DNA of 64,000 nucleotides, from the NCBI RefSeq assembly GCF_035944375.1, contig NZ_DASZBE010000007.1; one strand, given 5' to 3'. The stretch's first letter is position 1. Every line of letters begins with the position of its first letter. The translations under genes and the position numbers were made by a program. The DNA comes from Allobosea sp035944375 (lineage in GTDB: Bacteria > Pseudomonadota > Alphaproteobacteria > Rhizobiales > Beijerinckiaceae). The notes beneath the pieces are model-generated. The model was not told where the DNA came from. It saw only the letters and a list, made by a program, of their open reading frames with translations, and searched no databases. Positions 24,336 through 32,332 of the stretch are shown one piece after another.

Positions 24336-25220
24336 CTAGAAGCCGATGGTCGCGCCGTTCCATCGGAGCAGGCGCTGCGGCCAGTCCAGCCGCATCAGAT
24401 CCTCGCCGATGATCAGCGGCCCCGCATAGCCGCTCGCGCGAATCTCCTCCGCGACCAGTGCCGTATCGGCAGCGGGCGGCACGATGTGCGTGATCGCCAG
24501 CGCCCTGGCGCCGCTCCTGCGTGCCAGATCGCCCACCACCTGCGGCGTCATGTGGTAACTCTTCACGGCTGCAACGGTGGCGGCCGTGCGGATGCCGGCG
24601 ACGACCGGCATCTGGCTCTCGACATAGACTTCGCTGACGAGCAGATCGCAATTCTCGGCGGCCTGCTCGAGCGTCGGGGTAAGGCGGGTGTCTCCGGAGA
24701 AAACGATCCGGCTCGTGCCGTCGCTCAGCGTTAGCCCGAAGGCCGGCTCCACCGGCTTGTGGTCCACCAGGAACGCCGTCACGGAGAGGCCCTGGAGCCC
24801 GGCGACGGGCCCTTCCTGCAGTTCCTCGAAGACGACATCGAGGCCGCTGGCATCCGGGCGCTGCTCGAAGGCGATGCGCAAGCGGCGTTCGCGCGCGAAG
24901 GCCTCGTACTGGTCCCGCAGATTGGCCAGTGCGGGGGCCGGCGCCAGCACGCGCCAGGGGCGGTTGCGGCCCTGATGCCAGGAGGAGATGACGAGCTGGT
25001 AGAAGTCGACCAGATGGTCGGAATGCTCGTGGGTGACGATGAGCAGGTCGATGTCGGCGCCGCGATGGCCGGCCGCGACAAGCCGCTGGCTGACACCCGA
25101 ACCGCAATCGATCAGCAGCTTGCAGCCGCCGGCCTCGACAAGATGGGAGGGACCGGCGCGCCGCAGGCTGACAGGCGGCGCGCCGGTTCCCAGAAAGGTG
25201 AAGGCCAGTCCGGCACTCAT
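24336..25220 (-). CDS. MBL-fold metallo-hydrolase (RNase Z-like group)
   Basis: 294 residues. Metallo-beta-lactamase motifs: FLGTGAPP near the N-terminus, HEHSDH (two-metal site), a metal-bridging Asp in VFSGDTRLTP, and a final His in ITHIVPP. The arrangement is that of RNase Z/arylsulfatase-like hydrolases, but the tRNA-binding exosite is not obvious, so it is left as a general hydrolase. Convergent with prpE (22 nt). Confidence 0.8.
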   Translation of the reverse strand: MSAGLAFTFLGTGAPPVSLRRAGPSHLVEAGGCKLLIDCGSGVSQRLVAAGHRGADIDLLIVTHEHSDHLVDFYQLVISSWHQGRNRPWRVLAPAPALANLRDQYEAFARERRLRIAFEQRPDASGLDVVFEELQEGPVAGLQGLSVTAFLVDHKPVEPAFGLTLSDGTSRIVFSGDTRLTPTLEQAAENCDLLVSEVYVESQMPVVAGIRTAATVAAVKSYHMTPQVVGDLARRSGARALAITHIVPPAADTALVAEEIRASGYAGPLIIGEDLMRLDWPQRLLRWNGATIGF

Positions 25221-25267
25221 TCCGACAAGGTGTCAGCGCGAGCGGTTCTCGGCAAGCCGCATACGCC

Positions 25268-25975
25268 TCAGGCCTCGTCGTCCTCGTCGACCGGACGCTT
25301 CATCTGCTTGAGCTTGGCGAAGACGGAATCGACGTCGATCGCCGCCTCTTCCTCGCGCTTGGGCTTGCCCATGTCGGCGAAGGTCTGGCTGAGCGGCGCG
25401 GGCTCCGGCGCCGTGGTCTCCTCGGCCGGCAGCAGGGTCGAGCCGATCTCGGCGACCATGGCCGGGCGGTCCTTGGCGGCGCGGCCGACTTCGAAGTCGA
25501 GGTCGATCTGCGAGCACAGGCCGAGGCTGACCGGGTCGATCGGCGAGAGCGTCTGCGCGTTCCAGTGGGTGCGGTCGCGGATCTGCGCGATCGTCGACTT
25601 GGTCGTGCCGATCAGGCGAATGACCTGCGCGTCCTTGAGCTCGGGATGGTTGCGGAGCAGCCAGAGGATGGCGTTGGGCCGGTCCTGCCGCTTCGAGACG
25701 GGGGTGTAGCGCGGCCCCTTCGTCTTCTTCATCTCGGGCACCTTCACCTTGCGCTCGGCGAGCTTGAGGTGATGGGCCGGGTTGGCGGCGGCGCGCTCGA
25801 GTTCCTCGCGGGTGAGCTGCCCGGAGTTGATCGGGTCCAGCCCCTTGATGCCGGCCGCGACCTCGCCATCGGCGATGCCGCGCACCTCGAGCGGGTGGAG
25901 TTTGCAGAACTCGGCGATCTGCTCGAAGGTCAGGGACGTGTTCTCGACCAGCCAGACCGCGGTGGCTTTCGGCAT
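25268..25975 (-). CDS. trcR: Cell-cycle transcriptional regulator TrcR (DUF1013)
   Basis: 235 residues from MPKATAVWLVENTSLTFEQIAEFC cut at this point. The N-terminal HTH-like region is followed by the DUF1013 core LEVRGIADGEVAAGIKGLDPI, PNAILWLLRNHPELKDAQV, IGTTKSTIAQIRDRTHWN, and LGLCSQIDLD. The acidic C-terminus (VDEDDEA) is variable. TrcR is a conserved alphaproteobacterial regulator tied to the cell cycle. The neighbouring rcdA and CtrA boxes agree with this context. Confidence 0.88.
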   Translation of the reverse strand: MPKATAVWLVENTSLTFEQIAEFCKLHPLEVRGIADGEVAAGIKGLDPINSGQLTREELERAAANPAHHLKLAERKVKVPEMKKTKGPRYTPVSKRQDRPNAILWLLRNHPELKDAQVIRLIGTTKSTIAQIRDRTHWNAQTLSPIDPVSLGLCSQIDLDFEVGRAAKDRPAMVAEIGSTLLPAEETTAPEPAPLSQTFADMGKPKREEEAAIDVDSVFAKLKQMKRPVDEDDEA

Positions 25976-26079
25976 CAGCGGAGGTAACGACACGGGCTGT
26001 CTCCTGGAATCTCGGAATCCGGCGCTTCGCCGGGGCGACGTCGCGGACAATAGCTCTCGGGCGCCGACCGGCCTCTTCG

Positions 26080-26120
26080 GCCGGCCATCCAAATCATCGA
26101 CGATGAACAGGATGGCCGGC
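26080..26120. promoter_or_regulatory. Perfect 11-bp dyad at the trcR promoter/leader
   Basis: GCCGGCCATCC (26080-26090) is the exact complement of GGATGGCCGGC (26110-26120), 19 nt apart, with a second small dyad (CATCG-A-CGATG) inside. It starts at the -10 box and covers the expected +1 to +33 of the trcR transcript, so it could be an operator or a 5' hairpin. Confidence 0.45.
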
Positions 26121-26149
26121 TTATAGGGGAGGCGGGGGCGGCTGTCCAA
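26120..26149 (-). promoter_or_regulatory. Probable sigma-70 promoter of trcR
   Basis: On the minus strand TTGGAC, an 18-nt spacer and TATAAG resemble -35 and -10 boxes. The predicted start is ~140 nt upstream of the trcR ATG, giving a long leader. Confidence 0.4.
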
Positions 26150-26253
26150 GAAAAAGAGCCGGCGAGACGCCTCGCCGCAGCGGTGGCGCGGGCCGCTCGC
26201 GGGGCGTAATCTGCCGGGATCGTCACGCGGGCGATCTTGCAGGGGAGGCGCCG

Positions 26254-26454
26254 ATGTCGCTGTTTTCCGATGATGATCGGCCGAGGCCCAAGCCCGTCCA
26301 CGAGATCGGGCAGGATCTGTCGATGCTGTCCCTGGCCGAGATCGACCTGCGCGTGGCGGCGCTCCAGGCCGAGATCGAGCGGCTGGCGGAGGCGCGGGCG
26401 AAGAAGGACGCCTCGCGCAGCGCGGCCGATGCCTTCTTCCGGAAATCCGACTGA
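26254..26454 (+). CDS. DUF1192 family protein
   Basis: 66 residues. Conserved order of this small alphaproteobacterial family: a Pro-rich N-terminus, then VHEIGQDLSMLSLAEIDLR cut here, a coiled-coil AALQAEIERLAEA, and a C-terminal ARSAADAFFRK-like end (SRSAADAFFRKSD). Role unknown. It is divergent from trcR and upstream of rcdA. Confidence 0.85.
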   Translation: MSLFSDDDRPRPKPVHEIGQDLSMLSLAEIDLRVAALQAEIERLAEARAKKDASRSAADAFFRKSD

Positions 26455-26477
26455 AAAAGCGGCGGAAGGCGCCTGCG

Positions 26478-26492
26478 TTAACGGGCGCTTAA
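26478..26492. promoter_or_regulatory. Consensus CtrA box (TTAA-N7-TTAA)
   Basis: TTAA, seven bases (CGGGCGC), TTAA followed by C: a perfect match to the alphaproteobacterial CtrA full site. It lies 24 nt after the DUF1192 stop and ~255 nt before rcdA. Confidence 0.6.
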
Positions 26493-26493
26493 C

Positions 26494-26606
26494 GATTCCA
26501 AAGTATGAATCACATCATCCAGTTTGTCTGGATGCGAGTGGCTCCTGCCCGCTCTGTTTGACGCCTCCCTGTTGACCTTCGAGCCGCCTCCGGGCGGCTC
26601 TTTTTT
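26494..26606 (+). ncRNA. Candidate CtrA-linked small RNA or leader transcript
   Basis: Between the CtrA box and a strong terminator (26581-26606) lies ~90 nt without a protein-like frame. It contains a perfect 7-bp hairpin, CATCCAG/CTGGATG with a 5-nt loop (26516-26534), and TATGAA as a possible -10. The 5' end is not defined. It might instead be only the 3' trailer of DUF1192. Confidence 0.35.
26581..26606 (+). terminator. Intrinsic terminator
   Basis: Perfect 8-bp stem GAGCCGCC/GGCGGCTC, loop TCCG, then six T. It lies 127 nt past DUF1192 and 140 nt before rcdA, so rcdA must have its own promoter. Confidence 0.9.
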
Positions 26607-26628
26607 ATGGTCTGTACCCGCGTTAAGG

Positions 26629-26643
26629 TTAACCGGACGTTAC
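26629..26643. promoter_or_regulatory. Near-consensus CtrA box upstream of rcdA
   Basis: TTAA, CCGGACG, TTAC: one mismatch to TTAA-N7-TTAA. A further TTAA half-site (26623-26626) is adjacent. Placed ~105 nt before the rcdA start, beyond the terminator. Confidence 0.5.
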
Positions 26644-26745
26644 CGGCGCGGCGCCTGCCCATCGGCGCTATCCTTGCGACATCGGCGGCATGAGCCGTGA
26701 CGTGTGCCATGCGGACACGGCGTTGTGCCGATGGGAGACAAGGCC

Positions 26746-27273
26746 ATGAACGACCTGCTGATCCGCGAGACTGCGAGTGAAGACGGTGCGATCTCCTTCG
26801 CGCGCGGCTTCGTGAAGTCCGATGCCTTCATGGTGCTGTTCCGCGAGGGGATGGGGCTGGTCGAGAACACCGCCGCCTATCTCGACGGCGAGGGCCGCAC
26901 CCAATCCGCGGCGCTGCCGCGCGAGGTCGCGCTCAGCTATGCGACCGAGAGCATGCGGCTGACGACGCGGCTGATGCAGATCGCCTCCTGGCTCCTGGTC
27001 CAGCGCGCCGTCGCCGAGGGCGAGATGACTGCCGAACAGGCGCGCGCCGAGAATGCCAAGGTCCGCATCCCCGAGACCGGCGTGTCGGGCACGCCCGCCG
27101 AGCTGGAGCGCCTGCCGCAGGGCCTGAGCGACCTCATTGCCCATTCCTTCCGGCTGCAGGCCCGCATCCGCCATCTCGAGGGCCAGATGAACACGGCAGC
27201 TCCGGCCGAGAAGGCCAATCCGGTCCAGGACCAGCTCGCCAGCCTCCACGCCCGCCTCGGCCTCGCGCTCTGA
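26746..27273 (+). CDS. rcdA: RcdA, regulator of CtrA degradation (DUF1465)
   Basis: 175 residues; ATG chosen because GGGAGACAAGG precedes it (an upstream ATG at 26731 lacks such a site). The family core is clear: FARGFVKSDAFMVLFREGMG, LVENTAAYLDGEGR, and ATESMRLTTRLMQIASWLL with QRAVAEGEMT. In Caulobacter RcdA is the adaptor linking CpdR-primed ClpXP to CtrA and other substrates at the cell pole. The two CtrA-type boxes upstream fit feedback control by CtrA. A bidirectional terminator separates it from rpmE. Confidence 0.9.
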   Translation: MNDLLIRETASEDGAISFARGFVKSDAFMVLFREGMGLVENTAAYLDGEGRTQSAALPREVALSYATESMRLTTRLMQIASWLLVQRAVAEGEMTAEQARAENAKVRIPETGVSGTPAELERLPQGLSDLIAHSFRLQARIRHLEGQMNTAAPAEKANPVQDQLASLHARLGLAL

Positions 27274-27319
27274 TTTCGCCGCGCGGCCGATCGCCGCGCC
27301 GAGCACCGCCACAAAACGA

Positions 27320-27350
27320 AACGGCCCGGTCGAAAGACCGGGCCGTTCTT
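27320..27350. terminator. Bidirectional terminator between rcdA and rpmE
   Basis: Perfect 12-bp stem AACGGCCCGGTC/GACCGGGCCGTT with a GAAA loop, TTCTTG on the plus side and TTCGTTTTG on the minus side. It serves two convergent genes. Confidence 0.85.
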
Positions 27351-27388
27351 GATTCAGATCAGCGCGGGCGGGCGCACCCGCCGGCAGA

Positions 27389-27625
27389 TCACTTCTTGCC
27401 GAGCGCGCCGATCGCGGAGAAGCGCGAATTGAAGCGCGACACGCGGCCGCCACGGTCGAGCATCTGCTGCGAGCCGCCGGTCCAGGCCGGATGCGTCGTC
27501 GGGTCGATGTCGAGGTTCAGCGTATCGCCCTCCTTGCCGAGCGTCGAACGCGTGAAGTATTCCGTGCCATTGGTCATGACGACCTTGATGGTGTGGTAGT
27601 CGGGGTGGATGCCGGTCTTGGCCAT
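27389..27625 (-). CDS. rpmE: 50S ribosomal protein L31
   Basis: 78 residues from MAKTGIHPDYH; longer frames upstream are not protein-like. L31 core: IHPDYHTIKVVMTNGTEY, HPAWTGGSQQMLDRGGRVSRFN cut in two, and F-basic end. It has no Cys, so it is the zinc-independent (C-minus) sort. Divergent from the ABC exporter. Confidence 0.95.
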   Translation of the reverse strand: MAKTGIHPDYHTIKVVMTNGTEYFTRSTLGKEGDTLNLDIDPTTHPAWTGGSQQMLDRGGRVSRFNSRFSAIGALGKK

Positions 27626-27773
27626 GGCTAAATCCTCAAACGTCGAAAACGGGCGTGGTCGACAAGCAGGCAAGCCTGCCCGGCCCGTCGAAAAATTCGT
27701 ATGAGCCTGTCGTGAAGTCGCGTGCACATATCTCAGCCGGGCCGACAGCGCAAGCAGAACAGGACAAAGACGC

Positions 27774-29552
27774 GTGCCCGCAGCCGAAAAAGACAGCACC
27801 AAAGCACGGCCCGACTTCCGCTCCCTGGCGTCCTTCTGGCCCTATGCGCTGAGATATCGCAAGCGGATCGCGCTGGCGCTGCTGGCCCTCGTCATTGCCT
27901 CGGCGGCGACGCTGGCGCTGCCGGTGGCGGTGCGGCGGGTGATCGATGTCGGCTTCTCCGGCGGCGAGCAGCAGCTCGCCAACAGCTATTTCGTCCTGCT
28001 GATCGGCGTGGTCGCGGTGCTGGCGCTGGCGAGCTCGGCGCGGTTCTACCTCGTCATGACGGTGGGCGAGCGCATCGTCGCCGATCTGCGTGCCGACGTC
28101 TTCGCGCATCTGACGCGGCTGGAGCCGGCTTTCTTCGATTCGAGCCGGGCGGGCGACCTGGTCTCGCGGCTGACGGCCGACACGACGCAGATCAAGTCGA
28201 CCTTCGGCTCGACGGCCTCGATCGCGCTGCGCAACGTGATCATGACGATCGGCGCGCTGTCGCTGATGATCGCGACCAGTCCGCAGCTCGCGGCCATCGT
28301 GATCGGCGCGATCCCGCTGATCGTGCTGCCGCTGGTCTTTTCCGGGCGCTCGGTGCGCCGGCGGGCCCGGGCGGCGCAGGACCGGCTCGCGGACGCCTCC
28401 GCCTTCGCCTCGGAAGCGGTGGGCGCGATCCGCACCATGCAGTCGTTTGGGGCGGCGCGGCAGACGGCGGCCCGCTTCGGCCAGGCCTCGGACGAGGCCT
28501 ATGGCGCCTCGCGCGCCGCGACCGCCTCGCGCGCGCTGCTCTCGGGCGTGGCGATTTTCCTGGTCAGCGCCAGCGTGGTCTGGGTGCTGTGGACGGGCGC
28601 GACGGAGGTCTTCGAGGGGCGGATGAGCGGCGGGCGGCTGTCGCAGTTCCTGCTCTATGCCGTGCTGGCGGCGAGTTCGCTCGGCCAGCTCTCGGAGGTT
28701 TATGGCGATGTCTCGGCGGCGGCCGGCGCCGCCGGGCGGCTGGGCGAGATCCTCGCCCTCAAGCCGGCCATCGCCGCCCCGCCGAACCCGGCGCCGATGC
28801 CGGAGCCGGCGCGCGGCGAACTCGCTTTCGAGGGCGTCTCCTTCAGCTATCCCGGCCGCAGCGTCCAGGCGCTGTCGGACCTCACCTTCTCGGTGCGGGC
28901 CGGCGAGCGGGTGGCGCTGGTCGGGCCCTCGGGCGCCGGCAAGAGCACCGTGCTGCAGCTGGCACTGCGCTTCTACGATCCGGCCGCCGGGCGCGTCGTG
29001 GTCGACGGCATGGCCGGGCCGCAGGTCGACCCCGAGTCCTGGCGGCAGCGCTTCGCGCTGGTGCCGCAGGAGCCGACCGTCTTCGGCGTCTCGGTGCGCG
29101 ACAACATCGCCTATGGCCGGCCCGAAGCGACGCTGGCGCAGGTCGAGGAGGCGGCGCGGCTGGCGGCGGCCGACGGCTTCATCCGGGAACTGCCACAGGG
29201 TTACGACACGGTCGTCGGCGAGCGCGGCGTGACGCTTTCGGGCGGGCAGCGGCAGCGGCTGGCGATCGCGCGCGCGGTGCTGAAGGACGCGCCGATCCTG
29301 CTGCTCGACGAGGCCACGAGCTCGCTCGATTCCGAGAGCGAGCGGGCGGTGCAGGATGCGCTCGACGCGCTGATGAAGGGCCGCACCACGCTGGTCGTGG
29401 CGCACCGCCTCGCCACCATCCTCTCTGCCGACCGCATCCTGGTGATGGAGGACGGCCGCGTCGTCGAGGAGGGGACGCATGCCGAGCTGAAGGCCCGCGG
29501 CGGGCTCTATGCGCGGCTGGCGGCGCTGCAGTTCGGGCTGGAGGCGGCCTGA
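27774..29552 (+). CDS. ABC exporter, fused membrane-ATPase (MsbA-like)
   Basis: 592 residues, GTG start. Six membrane helices in residues ~25-310, then the ATPase: Walker A GPSGAGKST, Q-loop VPQEPTVFG, signature LSGGQRQRLAIARA, Walker B ILLLDEATS, H-loop VAHRLAT. It acts as a homodimer in the inner membrane, exporting lipid, drug or other substrate. The ABCB/MsbA-like assignment follows from the fold; the cargo is unknown. Confidence 0.9.
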   Translation: MPAAEKDSTKARPDFRSLASFWPYALRYRKRIALALLALVIASAATLALPVAVRRVIDVGFSGGEQQLANSYFVLLIGVVAVLALASSARFYLVMTVGERIVADLRADVFAHLTRLEPAFFDSSRAGDLVSRLTADTTQIKSTFGSTASIALRNVIMTIGALSLMIATSPQLAAIVIGAIPLIVLPLVFSGRSVRRRARAAQDRLADASAFASEAVGAIRTMQSFGAARQTAARFGQASDEAYGASRAATASRALLSGVAIFLVSASVVWVLWTGATEVFEGRMSGGRLSQFLLYAVLAASSLGQLSEVYGDVSAAAGAAGRLGEILALKPAIAAPPNPAPMPEPARGELAFEGVSFSYPGRSVQALSDLTFSVRAGERVALVGPSGAGKSTVLQLALRFYDPAAGRVVVDGMAGPQVDPESWRQRFALVPQEPTVFGVSVRDNIAYGRPEATLAQVEEAARLAAADGFIRELPQGYDTVVGERGVTLSGGQRQRLAIARAVLKDAPILLLDEATSSLDSESERAVQDALDALMKGRTTLVVAHRLATILSADRILVMEDGRVVEEGTHAELKARGGLYARLAALQFGLEAA

Positions 29553-29574
29553 GCGCGGCCTTGAGGGCCCGCGC

Positions 29575-29997
29575 TCAGGAGGTCAGGTTGATCGTGTACT
29601 TCCCGGCGTTGGGCACGGTGCCCTTGAAGCCGACGCTGCGCTCGCCCGAGGCGCAGGTGCCGCCGACGATCTCGCGGGTAATGGCGCGGGAGGGCACGCA
29701 GAAGGTCTTGTCGACGCCGGATTTGCCCGGCCAGTGATAGGTCCGGCCCTCCTTCTCGGCATAATAGTAGAACAGCGCGGTGTTCCAGCGCGCGACGCTC
29801 TTGCAGCCTCCGGCGGGAATCGTCTGCCAGGCGGTCAGCGTCCATTTCTTCGTCGTCTGGGGGACATGGGCCAGCGCGGTGAAGATCTTCGAGCCGGTCT
29901 TGTTGCAGAAGACGATCTCGGTCTGCTGCTGCTGGGCGAGAGCCGGCGTGCCGACCGACATCACGGCGGCGAAGGCCACCAAGGCTACCATCCTCAT
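29575..29997 (-). CDS. Secreted DUF1036 protein
   Basis: 140 residues from MRMVALVAF, with a GGGGAT ribosome site. A signal peptide ends near TPALAQ. The DUF1036 fold shows FCNKTGSKIFTALAH, a tryptophan-containing WQTIPAGGCKSV, YYYAEKEG and FCVPSRAI, with paired Cys for disulfides. Periplasmic, role unknown. Convergent with the ABC exporter. Confidence 0.82.
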   Translation of the reverse strand: MRMVALVAFAAVMSVGTPALAQQQQTEIVFCNKTGSKIFTALAHVPQTTKKWTLTAWQTIPAGGCKSVARWNTALFYYYAEKEGRTYHWPGKSGVDKTFCVPSRAITREIVGGTCASGERSVGFKGTVPNAGKYTINLTS

Positions 29998-30113
29998 CAA
30001 AATCCCCTGCCCATCAAAGCTCAGTCCCGCGCGCATCTGACTTCCGCTGGGGCAGCCTTGTCAAACCCGCTGTTCGGGCGTCCGTGGAGCGGGTTGCGGG
30101 TCGTTCCGGGGTC

Positions 30114-30962
30114 TCAGAGCCCATGCGTGCGCGGATAGGCGCTGGACTGCGGCGACGTCCAGCCGGCGAGCAGCTCCGGCTCGGTGCGGAAGATCTCGAC
30201 CTTGAGCGGGTAGCAGGCGGCGACGTCGCTGGAATGCGTCGTGCTGCAATCGCCGCCCGGGCAGGCGGAGAGCGCGCCGAGCAGGTCGATCTCGGCGAAG
30301 AACTCGATGTAGTCGCCCGGCCGCACCGGGCTCGCCTTCATGAAGTACTGATGCGTGCCGCGGGTGAAGCCGGTGCACATGAAGACGTTGAGCACGTCGT
30401 GGACATGCATCTCAGCCTCCCTGACCGGCAGCCCCTTCGCCCTGGCGAGGGCCCGCGTCAGATTCGAATGGCAGCAATGGTGGTAGTCGCCGCCGGACAG
30501 CAGGCGGTTGGTGTAGGGGTCGCAGCGCGTGCCGATCACGTCATGGACGGCGCCGCCATCGGCGTCGATGCCGTACCAGGCGAGCGTGTCGTGGGTGATG
30601 GTCGCGAGCGGCCGCAGGGACGGCAGGCTGCTCCAGAGCCGGTCGCCGGTCGAGACATGGGTGGCGTGGAGCTGGCGCGTCTTGCCGCTGAAGAAGCGCT
30701 CGGACAGGTCGTTGATGTTCCAGAGGTTGAGATCGCCGACCTGCGGGCCGTCGACGCCGACGATCCGGAAGAAGTGGCCGGCGGGGACCTCGAAGGCCTC
30801 CGCGTCGCGCGGCGCGACGATGATCTCGTCGATCTTCGTGAGCTGCTCGCGTGCCCGCGACAGCAGCGCCATGTCGGGCTTCGGCAGGCTCTCGACGGGG
30901 TAGCAGATGGTCAGCGGCCGGGAGCGGCGGGCGGCGGCGTCGGCGGGCTCTGCGAAAGGCAT
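30114..30962 (-). CDS. DUF1989 family protein (urea carboxylase-associated)
   Basis: 282 residues. The family marks are EVPAGHFFRIVGVDGPQVGD, LNLWNINDLSERF, CDPYTNRLLSGGDYHHCCHSN cut here, and MHVHDVLNVFMCTGF with Cys/His clusters fit to bind metal. DUF1989 proteins accompany urea carboxylase or guanidine/amide degradation genes, but none are next to it here. It follows a cytochrome c gene by 22 nt on the same strand. Confidence 0.85.
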   Translation of the reverse strand: MPFAEPADAAARRSRPLTICYPVESLPKPDMALLSRAREQLTKIDEIIVAPRDAEAFEVPAGHFFRIVGVDGPQVGDLNLWNINDLSERFFSGKTRQLHATHVSTGDRLWSSLPSLRPLATITHDTLAWYGIDADGGAVHDVIGTRCDPYTNRLLSGGDYHHCCHSNLTRALARAKGLPVREAEMHVHDVLNVFMCTGFTRGTHQYFMKASPVRPGDYIEFFAEIDLLGALSACPGGDCSTTHSSDVAACYPLKVEIFRTEPELLAGWTSPQSSAYPRTHGL

Positions 30963-30984
30963 GGCGGACTCCGGTCGGCAGCGG

Positions 30985-31314
30985 TCAGCGCGGCGGCAGC
31001 GCCGCGTAATAGGCGGCGAGCGCCGCGATCTCCGCGACGCTCATATGGCGGGCCATGTAGCGCATCTCCTTGTGGACGCGCTTGCCGGTCCGGAAGGCCA
31101 TCATCTGGTTGAAGAGATAGCGCTCGTTCTGGCCGGCGAGGTGGGGCACCTCCGTGTCGCGCGCGATGCCGTCCTCGCCATGACAGGCGGCGCAGTCCTC
31201 GACCACGGAGCGGCGGGGCTCGGCCAGCGCGGGGGCGCCGGCCGCCGCCGCCGACAGGGCGAGCAGCATCGCGGCCATCCACGCCATCGCCCGCCCTCCC
31301 GTCACGCGCCTCAC
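30985..31314 (-). CDS. Secreted c-type cytochrome (c553-like)
   Basis: 109 residues; GTG start overlapping the stop of the OmpA/MotB-like gene (GTGA). A signal peptide (MAAMLLALSAAAAGAPALA) leads to a single haem site CAACH, with Met ligands possible in MARHMSVAEIAALAAYYAALP, the usual C-terminal helix. Small soluble electron carrier in the periplasm. Confidence 0.85.
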   Translation of the reverse strand: MRRVTGGRAMAWMAAMLLALSAAAAGAPALAEPRRSVVEDCAACHGEDGIARDTEVPHLAGQNERYLFNQMMAFRTGKRVHKEMRYMARHMSVAEIAALAAYYAALPPR

Positions 31315-32327
31315 CGCTCGGTGATCTTGAATTCGATGCGGCGGTTGCGACGCCAGGCATCGTCGGTGTTGGCGACGTCGAGCGGCTGGTATTCGCCGAA
31401 GCCGGTCGCGGCGATGCGATCGGCCGGGATGCCCTTGGTCACGAGATACTCGACGACCGCGATGGCGCGGGCGGCCGAAAGGTGCCAGTTCGACGGGAAT
31501 TGCGGCGAGCGGATCGGCCGGTTGTCGGTGTGGCCGTCGACGCGCAGGATCCAGGGCAGGTCGGGCGGCATCTCGCGGCCGAGATCGGCGATGATGGCGC
31601 CGAGCTTGTCGAGTTCGCCACGGCCTTCGGGCTTGAGCACGGCCTGGCCGGCATCGAAGAAGACCTCGGACTGGAAGACGAAGCGGTCGCCGACGACGCG
31701 GATGTCGGGCCGCGTGCCGAGCACCTGGCGCAAGCGGCCGAAGAAGTCCGAGCGGTAGCGCGCCAGCTCCTGGACGCGCTGGGCCAGCGCCACGTTCAGC
31801 CGCGAGCCGAGCTCGGAGATGCGAGCCTGGGCCTCCTTGTCCTTGGCCTCGGAGGCGCTCAGGGCCTCTTCCAGCGCGGCGAGTTGCCGGCGCATGGCGA
31901 GGATCTGCTGGTTGACGAGGTCCACCGTCGCCTGGGCGCGGGCAGAGAGCTGCCTTTCGGCATCGAGCGCCTTCTGCGCCTCGCCGAGCTGGGCCGCCTG
32001 GTTGCCGGGCTGGGCGGCGAGCATGTCCTGGATGCGGCCGCGCTCGGCCTGCTCGCGCGTCAGCGAGGATTGCAGGAGCGTCAGGCTCTCCTGCGCCTGT
32101 CGGTTCGAGGCGCGCTCGAGCGCGAGCAGGTCGGTCAGCTCCGAGATCTGCTGGTTCAGCCGCTCGAGGGCGGTGTCCTTGCCGGTCAGCTCCTGCGACA
32201 GGAAGAACTGCCCGAGCACGAAGACCGAGAGCAGGAAGACGATGCCGATCAGCATCGTCGAGAGCGCGTCGACGAAGCCCGGCCAGAAATTGACCTCGTC
32301 GCGGCGATGGGAGCGGGAGAGGGCCAT
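31311..32327 (-). CDS. OmpA/MotB-like peptidoglycan-binding motor partner
   Basis: 338 residues. One membrane helix (~15-42) starts with FWPGFVDALSTMLIGIVFLL; its Asp20 is where MotB and TolR carry the proton-binding Asp. A long coiled coil follows (~45-190, repeated LERLNQQISELTDLLALE style), then an OmpA domain with RVDGHTDNRPI and LSAARAIAVVEYL. It pairs with the MotA-like gene 5 nt upstream. No flagellar genes are near, so the pair is a non-flagellar ion-driven complex. Confidence 0.85.
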   Translation of the reverse strand: MALSRSHRRDEVNFWPGFVDALSTMLIGIVFLLSVFVLGQFFLSQELTGKDTALERLNQQISELTDLLALERASNRQAQESLTLLQSSLTREQAERGRIQDMLAAQPGNQAAQLGEAQKALDAERQLSARAQATVDLVNQQILAMRRQLAALEEALSASEAKDKEAQARISELGSRLNVALAQRVQELARYRSDFFGRLRQVLGTRPDIRVVGDRFVFQSEVFFDAGQAVLKPEGRGELDKLGAIIADLGREMPPDLPWILRVDGHTDNRPIRSPQFPSNWHLSAARAIAVVEYLVTKGIPADRIAATGFGEYQPLDVANTDDAWRRNRRIEFKITER

Positions 32328-32332
32328 CGCCG

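Noticed and set aside
26089..26149. N-terminal extension of TrcR containing AILFIVDDLDG, similar to a receiver domain start
   Set aside because: The stretch lies in the promoter and dyad, and the DUF1013 family begins at MPKATAVWL; the likeness is coincidental.
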